Assembly: GCA_047635255.1 (NCBI GenBank)
Contig: JBLIIR010000011.1
Span: 1-29,707 of the forward strand
DNA from: Porticoccus sp047635255
GTDB taxonomy: Bacteria; Pseudomonadota; Gammaproteobacteria; Pseudomonadales; Porticoccaceae
Reading direction: 5' to 3'
DNA length: 29,707 nt
Each line of letters starts with the position of its first letter. Position 1 is the first letter of the stretch. This document shows positions 24,394 to 29,707 of the stretch, piece by piece. The position numbers and the translations under genes are program-made. The notes under the pieces are model-generated. The model worked only from the letters and a program-made list of their open reading frames with translations. It searched no databases and was not told the origin of the DNA.

Positions 24394-25065
24394 ATGAATA
24401 CAGGCTTTATGGTAATTTTTCGACGTGACTTGCTAGTAGCAATACGCCATCGAGGCGATCTTGCTAATCCCATAATTTTCTTTTTTATAGTTATAGTTTT
24501 AATTCCTCTTGGGTTGACGCCAGAGTCAAGCAAGCTTAGTGAAGTTGCTCCAGGTATTCTTTGGGTGATGGCTTTATTAGCATCGCTTTTATCGTTAGAT
24601 AGCTTGTTTCAGAATGACTACGATGATGGAACTCTTGAGCAAATTATTATTCTGCCCCAGCCTTTATACTTTATGGTGTTAGCGAAAATAATTGTTCATT
24701 GGCTTGTCACTGGTTTGCCCTTGTCACTTTTAGCGCCTATTTTAGGCATGATGTTATCATTACCGGATGCGGGTTATCTGGTCTTAGTGCTGAGTCTTTT
24801 GATGGGAACTGCAATCTTAAGTTTGCTTGGAGCTGTTGGGGCTGCTTTAACGCTACCCCTAGGAAAAGGGGGGCTTTTGCTACCCTTAATCGTCATGCCT
24901 TTTTATATGCCAGTATTAATTTTTGGGGCTAATTCAGTTCAACTTGCAATTGATGGGTTTTCTGTAACAGGTCCGTTAGCGATGATAGGATCATTATTAG
25001 CTTTGTCGTTAATAGTTGTGCCTTACGTAACTGCAGGTGCGTTGCGATTAAGTATTCAGGGGTGA
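24394..25065 (+). CDS. ccmB: Cytochrome c maturation ABC transporter, permease subunit CcmB
   Basis: Inner-membrane partner of CcmA. It has 223 residues from the ATG at 24394 (220 in E. coli); a GTG three codons earlier overlaps ccmA and is less likely. There are six hydrophobic segments, starting after FRRDLLVAIRHRGDLANPIIFF. Family features include the short cytoplasmic motif NDYDDGTLEQIIILPQPL and LPLGKGGLLLPLIVMPFYMPVLIFG. The 24392-24393 gap and close spacing imply translational coupling to ccmA. Identity is supported by both sequence and order. Confidence 0.95.
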   Translation: MNTGFMVIFRRDLLVAIRHRGDLANPIIFFFIVIVLIPLGLTPESSKLSEVAPGILWVMALLASLLSLDSLFQNDYDDGTLEQIIILPQPLYFMVLAKIIVHWLVTGLPLSLLAPILGMMLSLPDAGYLVLVLSLLMGTAILSLLGAVGAALTLPLGKGGLLLPLIVMPFYMPVLIFGANSVQLAIDGFSVTGPLAMIGSLLALSLIVVPYVTAGALRLSIQG

Positions 25066-25100
25066 TTTTAAATGTTAAATAAAAAAGGCTAAGCGCAGAT

Positions 25101-25853
25101 ATGTGGCAGTGGTTTCATCGACTAGCTTCACCCCGTTGGTTTTATCAGGCTAGCGGTAAATTGTTGCCCTGGATTTCTATGTTGGGGTTATTTTTTATTT
25201 CTCTAGGTTTGGTCTGGGGTCTCGGTTTCGCGCCTCAGGATGCCAAGCAGGGGAATAGTTTCCGTATTATTTATATTCATGTTCCATCATCTTTCCTCGC
25301 TTTGGTTGGCTACTACATAATGGCAGTTGCAGGAGCAGTTGCCATTATATGGAAAATAAAACTTGCAGATATAGTTATGAAGGCAGCCGCCCCAATTGGC
25401 GCAGCTTTTACTTTTGTAGCCCTTTTGACGGGTGCCATTTGGGGAAAACCCACTTGGGGAGCCTACTGGATATGGGATGCACGAATTACATCTATGTTGA
25501 TTCTATTTTTTCTATATCTCGGAGTGATTATTCTTCAGAGGTCCTATGAGAATAAAGGATTATCCAGCAAAGCAGCAGCTTTACTGGCTTTAGTGGGGAC
25601 AGTTAATATTCCTATTATTTATAAGTCAGTAGATTGGTGGTACACGTTGCATCAGCCCGCTACTATTAAGTTTACTGAAGCACCCTCTATGCACCCTGAT
25701 ATGTTCCAGCCCCTATTGGTCATGATTGTTGGATTTTATTTTCTTTATGCGATAGCCCTAGTTGCCAGTATTCGTGTTGAGATACTCCATAGAGAGCGTC
25801 GTACTAAATGGGTCCAAGATCTTGTGTTCACAAATAAGAATAATGATTTTTAA
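25101..25853 (+). CDS. ccmC: Heme exporter / heme-handling protein CcmC
   Basis: Six-helix inner-membrane protein of the heme handling family that presents heme to CcmE. It has 250 residues. The tryptophan-rich motif is WGKPTWGAYWIWD at 114-126, facing the periplasm. The two axial heme histidines expected of the family are in IHVPSSF and in WYTLHQPATI. The final helix LLVMIVGFYFLYAIALVASIRVE is followed by a basic cytoplasmic tail. It lies 35 bases after ccmB. Its WWD motif is related to that of CcmF downstream, but the shorter length identifies CcmC. Confidence 0.96.
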   Translation: MWQWFHRLASPRWFYQASGKLLPWISMLGLFFISLGLVWGLGFAPQDAKQGNSFRIIYIHVPSSFLALVGYYIMAVAGAVAIIWKIKLADIVMKAAAPIGAAFTFVALLTGAIWGKPTWGAYWIWDARITSMLILFFLYLGVIILQRSYENKGLSSKAAALLALVGTVNIPIIYKSVDWWYTLHQPATIKFTEAPSMHPDMFQPLLVMIVGFYFLYAIALVASIRVEILHRERRTKWVQDLVFTNKNNDF

Positions 25854-25907
25854 TCTAGCTATGTGTAAGATTTAACCTTATTGAATCTCGGTTTATAGGC
25901 GATAATA

Positions 25908-26093
25908 ATGTTTCAGTTCGAGAATTTTAATGCTTTCTTGTATATGGGTGGCCATGGCTACTATGTATGGGTTGCTTATTTTGCATCACTGGGTGTCCTA
26001 GCTTTTTTGTTAATCGCTCCCTTTTTTCGCAGAAAGAATATAATTAAAGAGATGAAGAAACAGCGTTATTATGATTCCACTGGATATTCGTAG
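25908..26093 (+). CDS. ccmD: Heme exporter protein CcmD
   Basis: Small membrane protein of 61 residues that stabilises the CcmC-CcmE complex and is needed for release of holo-CcmE. It has the family start FNAFLYMGGHGYYVWVAYFAS, a single helix to about residue 39, and a positively charged tail beginning FFRRKNIIKEMKKQ. Position between ccmC and ccmE confirms the call. Confidence 0.94.
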   Translation: MFQFENFNAFLYMGGHGYYVWVAYFASLGVLAFLLIAPFFRRKNIIKEMKKQRYYDSTGYS

Positions 26094-26165
26094 GTATTGA
26101 TATTTGTTGATTTTTTGGAACAGATAAAAAATCTCTATTTGTCAATTTTACTTTGAGAGAAACCT

Positions 26166-26639
26166 ATGCACCCCTTAAGACGTTATCGTCTCACTATGGT
26201 AATTTTTATTGTTGTGATGACTTCTATTGCAGTCGGTTTGATGAGTTTTGCTTTGCGGAAAAATATTAATCTTTTTTATACCCCCTCGAGTGTAGCTCTC
26301 GGTGAGGCTCCGATAAACGTAAATATTCGTGTAGGCGGAATGGTTGTAGAGGGAAGTCTGGCTCGAGCCGAAGATTCGTTGCTAAGCATTTTCAAAGTAA
26401 CAGATGGGGCTTCAGAAGTTAAGGTGCAGTATGAAGGCATCCTTCCTGACATGTTTGCTGAGGGCGGGGGCGCCGTAGCGACAGGAGAGCTTGATGAAAA
26501 TTTTATCTTTATTGCATCTACAGTTTTGGCCAAACATGATGAAAATTACATGCCTCCAGAAGTGACTTTTGCCATGGATGAAGCTCGCTTGCGCACTAAG
26601 AAATTAAATTCTGAGGCTGATAGCCTAAATAATAACTGA
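26166..26639 (+). CDS. ccmE: Cytochrome c-type biogenesis heme chaperone CcmE
   Basis: Periplasmic heme chaperone anchored by one N-terminal helix (about 10-30). It has 157 residues. The OB-fold domain contains IRVGGMVVEGSL and VQYEGILPDMFAEGGGAVATG. The covalent heme-attachment histidine is His124 in VLAKHDENYMPPEV, with the axial Tyr128 four residues on, giving the classical HxxxY form and not the rare CxxxY form. A flexible hydrophilic tail follows. It starts 72 bases after ccmD. Confidence 0.97.
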   Translation: MHPLRRYRLTMVIFIVVMTSIAVGLMSFALRKNINLFYTPSSVALGEAPINVNIRVGGMVVEGSLARAEDSLLSIFKVTDGASEVKVQYEGILPDMFAEGGGAVATGELDENFIFIASTVLAKHDENYMPPEVTFAMDEARLRTKKLNSEADSLNNN

Positions 26640-26692
26640 GACTCCGCTTGAGCCCTGTCAGCAGATAGGGGTATAGCTATAGGATAAAAATA

Positions 26693-28645
26693 ATGGTAGC
26701 TGAATACGGCCATTTTGCATTAATACTTGCGCTAGCTTTAGCTCTCATGCAGGCAATAATTCCACAAATTGGTGCCTTTGTAGGGAATAGCCTATGGATG
26801 TCTACCGCCAGACCTCTCGTGACAGCACAAACTCTATTTGCATTGATCAGCTTTGGGTGCCTAATCCTTCTTTTTCTCAATGATGACTTCTCTGTTAGAT
26901 ATGTTGCTGAAAACTCAAATACACTACTACCTGATCGGTATAAGATAAGTGCGGTATGGGGCGCCCATGAGGGTTCATTATTGCTCTGGGTTTTTATACT
27001 TGCCCTTTGGAGCTTAGCTGTATCAATTTTTAGCACTAACTTGCCTGCACACTTGGTTGCAAGAGTTTTAGCTGTGATGGGTTTTATTAGTGTGGGTTTC
27101 TACCTTTTTTTGTTGTTTACCTCAAACCCATTTGACAGAAGTCTACCATTTTTCCCCGGTGAAGGGTCCGACTTAAACCCTTTACTGCAGGACGTTGGTT
27201 TAATATTTCACCCCCCTATGCTTTATATGGGCTATGTTGGACTATCTGTTGCCTTTTCTTTTTCTATTGCTGCGCTGTTATCTGGCGACACTGATTCAGC
27301 ATGGGCTCGTTGGGTTCGACCCTGGACTCTTGTTTCTTGGATATTTTTGACTCTAGGAATTTCCCTGGGAAGTTGGTGGGCATATTATGAGCTTGGTTGG
27401 GGCGGATGGTGGTTTTGGGACCCAGTAGAGAATGCTTCGTTTATGCCATGGCTTGTCTGTACAGCCCTGGTCCACAGCCTTTCTGCAACCGAAAAGCGCG
27501 GAGTATTCAGGAGCTGGACATTGCTACTTGCCATTATCGCTTTCTCTCTAAGCCTCCTAGGTACTTTTTTGGTACGCTCCGGAGTGCTGACATCAGTCCA
27601 TGCTTTTGCTTCGGATCCTACTAGGGGTGTTTTTATTCTCACCTTTCTTGTTATTGTGATTGGGGGTTCGTTGTTGCTTTTTGCCCTTAAGGGGCCGACA
27701 AATAAAGGCTCTTTAGGGTTTTCTGATTTATCTAAAGAGATGTTCATACTTATCAACAATCTACTTTTAATGAGCCTAACAGTTGTAATTCTTCTAGGTA
27801 CATTGTACCCGTTAATTGCAGACGTTTTAGGCTGGGGAAAAATCTCTGTAGGACCCCCTTACTTCAATTTATTCTTTGTGCCCTTAACCTTACTCCTGGC
27901 GATTTTAATGCCGATTGGCTCTGTGTTGCGCTGGAAGAGAAGCACTGCAGTCAGTGTGCGCCACTACTTTAATGGCCCCTTGGTGTATTCGATTTTTTTA
28001 GGTGGACTATTTCCACTTTTTTATGAAGGTTACGAACTTATTGCTGCTGTAACAGTAATGGTAGCGTTATGGGTTATTTTTATTACACTTAGGGATGTGT
28101 GGAGGAAAGCTGCACAAACCTCTAGGTCGGTTCTGCATGGACTCATTCGGTTAAATGCAAGCTATTATGGGATGGTTGTTGCTCATATCGGTGTTGCTAT
28201 ATGCATTATCGGTGTTGGCCTAACAAGCACATATAGTGTACAGCGCGATATTCGCATGGAACCAGGGGATCAGATTAATGTGGCCGGCTACCAGTTTAAA
28301 TTTGTAACCATAGATCCCGTGAAGGGTCCAAATTATATTGCTGATCAGGCAGAGATAGCTGTCAGTAGAGGTGACTCTGCTGTTGCTATACTTTATCCCC
28401 AGAAACGTCGGTATTTAGCCAGCGGTCAAACCATGACAGAGGCGTCGATAGATAGCGGGATACTCCGCGACCTGTACGTAGCCTTGGGAGAACCCCTTAA
28501 AGACGGAGCTTGGGCGCTCCGCGTGTATGTGAAACCTTTTGTAATATGGATATGGCTTGGTAGTGCTTTTATCGCTTTGGGCGCATTGATAGCATTGCTG
28601 GATCGGCGCTACAGGAGTAGCCGAACAAAGGTTGCCCATACATAA
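26693..28645 (+). CDS. ccmF: Cytochrome c-type biogenesis protein CcmF (heme lyase core)
   Basis: Large inner-membrane protein that transfers heme from holo-CcmE to apocytochrome c. It has 650 residues (647 in E. coli) with about 14-15 hydrophobic segments. WGAHEG is at 89-94. The periplasmic WWD domain WGGWWFWDP is at 236-244, followed by ENASFMPWL. A large periplasmic domain lies before the last helix (QRDIRMEPGDQINVAGYQF). In E. coli it acts with CcmH, and in many bacteria with CcmI as well; neither follows here. No truncation is seen. Confidence 0.97.
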   Translation: MVAEYGHFALILALALALMQAIIPQIGAFVGNSLWMSTARPLVTAQTLFALISFGCLILLFLNDDFSVRYVAENSNTLLPDRYKISAVWGAHEGSLLLWVFILALWSLAVSIFSTNLPAHLVARVLAVMGFISVGFYLFLLFTSNPFDRSLPFFPGEGSDLNPLLQDVGLIFHPPMLYMGYVGLSVAFSFSIAALLSGDTDSAWARWVRPWTLVSWIFLTLGISLGSWWAYYELGWGGWWFWDPVENASFMPWLVCTALVHSLSATEKRGVFRSWTLLLAIIAFSLSLLGTFLVRSGVLTSVHAFASDPTRGVFILTFLVIVIGGSLLLFALKGPTNKGSLGFSDLSKEMFILINNLLLMSLTVVILLGTLYPLIADVLGWGKISVGPPYFNLFFVPLTLLLAILMPIGSVLRWKRSTAVSVRHYFNGPLVYSIFLGGLFPLFYEGYELIAAVTVMVALWVIFITLRDVWRKAAQTSRSVLHGLIRLNASYYGMVVAHIGVAICIIGVGLTSTYSVQRDIRMEPGDQINVAGYQFKFVTIDPVKGPNYIADQAEIAVSRGDSAVAILYPQKRRYLASGQTMTEASIDSGILRDLYVALGEPLKDGAWALRVYVKPFVIWIWLGSAFIALGALIALLDRRYRSSRTKVAHT

Positions 28646-28699
28646 CATTACAGTAAATAATATGCTTTGGCAGGAGTCACACAAAATGATAAAACTAAT

Positions 28700-29236
28700 A
28701 TGGTGCAGTTAGTGTATAGGCTGAAACTTTTCCTACCCTTACTGGTCTTCATTATAGTTGCTATATTCCTAGTGGTTGCGTTGGGTCGTAATCCCAATGC
28801 TATGCCTTCTGCATTGCTAGATCGTCCTGTTCCTGAATTCTCTCTACGTGTTTTGGGTGATGAGGATCGATATGTAGGTCAGGAAATTTTTTTAGGCGAA
28901 CCGTCATTACTGAATGTATGGGCTACTTGGTGTTTTTCATGCAGAATTGAGCACTCGTACTTACTCAAACTTTCTTCGCAAGGAGTCCGTATTATTGGTC
29001 TAAACTATAAAGATAATGGGAAAAAAGCTAAAGACTGGTTGCTTGAAATGAAAGACCCTTATGCTTTAAGTGTTATTGATAATATTGGTAGATTTGCTAT
29101 GGATATAGGCGTCTTTGGTGCTCCTGAGACCTACTTGATAGATGGAATGGGTACAATTAAATACAAGCATGTTGGAGTGATAGATGATCGTGTTTGGTAT
29201 GACCATCTTCTTCCTGTTTGGGAGAGTATTAAGTAG
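28700..29236 (+). CDS. ccmG: Thiol:disulfide interchange protein CcmG (DsbE)
   Basis: Membrane-tethered periplasmic thioredoxin-like protein that keeps the CXXCH cysteines of apocytochrome c reduced. It has 178 residues from the ATG at 28700 (185 in E. coli). An N-terminal helix (about 8-28) precedes the soluble domain starting at LLDRPVPEFSL. The active site is WATWCFSC, with Cys78 and Cys81, followed by VRIIGLNYKDN and the cis-proline region GAPETYLIDG. The start is unclear. The best Shine-Dalgarno sequence (AGGAG, 28672-28676) is nine bases from an out-of-frame ATG at 28686 that stops after eight codons; the in-frame choices are a TTG at 28667, before that site, and the ATG at 28700, 23 bases after it. 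The frame from the membrane helix onward is intact. Confidence 0.92.
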   Translation: MVQLVYRLKLFLPLLVFIIVAIFLVVALGRNPNAMPSALLDRPVPEFSLRVLGDEDRYVGQEIFLGEPSLLNVWATWCFSCRIEHSYLLKLSSQGVRIIGLNYKDNGKKAKDWLLEMKDPYALSVIDNIGRFAMDIGVFGAPETYLIDGMGTIKYKHVGVIDDRVWYDHLLPVWESIK

Positions 29237-29319
29237 GCTTATTAAAACAATTGATAAGATTCAATAAGATTTAAAATTCATTATATGTGTATATAAATAC
29301 GCAAAAAAAGGGGAAACAA

Positions 29320-29688
29320 ATGGCTCACGAGGATTATCAAAAAGGTATGGCCACCCGTCGTCAAGTTATGGGAGATAAATTTGTCGATAAGGCAATGGAC
29401 TCTGTTACAAGCTTCAGTAAACCTGTGCAGGATTATATCAATGAGAATTGCTGGGGGGCTATTTGGAGCAGAGAAACACTGTCATTAAAAACACGTAGCA
29501 TTATTACTATAGCAGTATTGGCCGCACTAAAAGCCCCGATGGAGCTTAAAGGCCATATTCGTGGCGCAATTAATAATGGCTGGTCCAAAGAAGAAATACA
29601 GGAAATACTGTTACATACAGCACCCTACATTGGAGCTCCTGCCTTGCAAGAAGCATTCCGTGCTGCAGAAAAGGCATTTGAGGAATAA
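29320..29688 (+). CDS. Carboxymuconolactone decarboxylase family protein (PcaC-like)
   Basis: 122-residue alpha-helical protein of the CMD/AhpD superfamily. The sequence is closest in style to PcaC, gamma-carboxymuconolactone decarboxylase of the protocatechuate branch: GMATRRQVMGDKFVDKA, NENCWGAIWSRETLSLKTRSII, HIRGAINNGWSKEEIQEILLHTAPYIGAPA. The CxxC plus His peroxidatic centre of AhpD proteins is absent, arguing against peroxidase function. No other protocatechuate-pathway gene is in the window, so the substrate is open and many homologues are annotated only to family level. The ATG at 29320 has AAAGGGG upstream; a GTG at 29287 is unlikely. It starts 83 bases after ccmG, where ccmH would often be, and ends 19 bases before the window edge. 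Confidence 0.85.
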   Translation: MAHEDYQKGMATRRQVMGDKFVDKAMDSVTSFSKPVQDYINENCWGAIWSRETLSLKTRSIITIAVLAALKAPMELKGHIRGAINNGWSKEEIQEILLHTAPYIGAPALQEAFRAAEKAFEE

Positions 29689-29707
29689 AGCGCAAAACGT
29701 TACATGC

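Noticed and set aside
27385..27759. 124-codon minus-strand frame inside ccmF
   Set aside because: Antisense shadow of the conserved WWD region; no family resemblance.
1..29707. CRISPR arrays, insertion sequences, integrases, toxin-antitoxin or defence genes
   Set aside because: No regularly spaced repeats, transposase or recombinase motifs, or defence-related domains appear in any reading frame examined.

Overview
The window is a gene-dense housekeeping segment from a gammaproteobacterium. By eye its GC is in the low 40s percent. Gene content and order (glnS-cysS-folD, tRNAs, then tRNA-Leu-tig-clpP-clpX-lon-hupB-ppiD) follow the arrangement remembered for Pseudomonas and related Pseudomonadales/Cellvibrionales-type bacteria. 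A Gram-negative envelope is shown by LolCDE, an LpxO-like lipid A hydroxylase and System I (Ccm) cytochrome c maturation. No genus can be assigned from the sequence alone.

Layout: (1) 1-3186 is translation and one-carbon metabolism: the 3' half of glnS, cysS, and convergent folD. (2) 3288-3625 is a good sigma70 promoter with a GC-rich discriminator driving tRNA-Pro(UGG), tRNA-Arg(UCU) and tRNA-His(GUG). (3) 3792-8960 is a same-strand block of an SDR oxidoreductase, an LpxO-like hydroxylase and the fadB-fadA beta-oxidation pair, lying between the tRNA trio and tRNA-Leu. (4) 9152-17634 is tRNA-Leu(UAG) followed by the protein quality-control cluster tig, clpP, clpX, lon, hupB, ppiD, with terminators after clpX and hupB. 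(5) 17771-22513 is sthA (NAD(P) transhydrogenase) and the lipoprotein-release transporter lolC-lolD-lolE; a convergent DUF2062 membrane protein follows. (6) 23070-23448 is an AT-rich intergenic stretch with a promoter for a 58-residue acidic protein. (7) 23765-29236 is ccmABCDEFG. (8) 29320-29688 is a PcaC-like carboxymuconolactone decarboxylase family protein, found where ccmH and ccmI would often sit.

The genes form functional blocks. Trigger factor, ClpXP, Lon and PpiD cover nascent-chain folding, cytosolic proteolysis and periplasmic folding. FadBA yields NADH from fatty acids, and SthA rebalances NADH/NADPH. LolCDE extracts outer-membrane lipoproteins. CcmA-G export and chaperone heme (A-E), ligate it (F) and reduce apocytochrome c (G).

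I found no mobile element, CRISPR array, phage gene or defence system, and nothing I would call a new biological system. The points most worth a second look are the ccm operon ending without ccmH/ccmI, a FolD of a different sequence class from the one expected at this locus, a tRNA group split by a metabolic block, a long inverted repeat between folD and the tRNA promoter, and a start-site conflict at ccmG.
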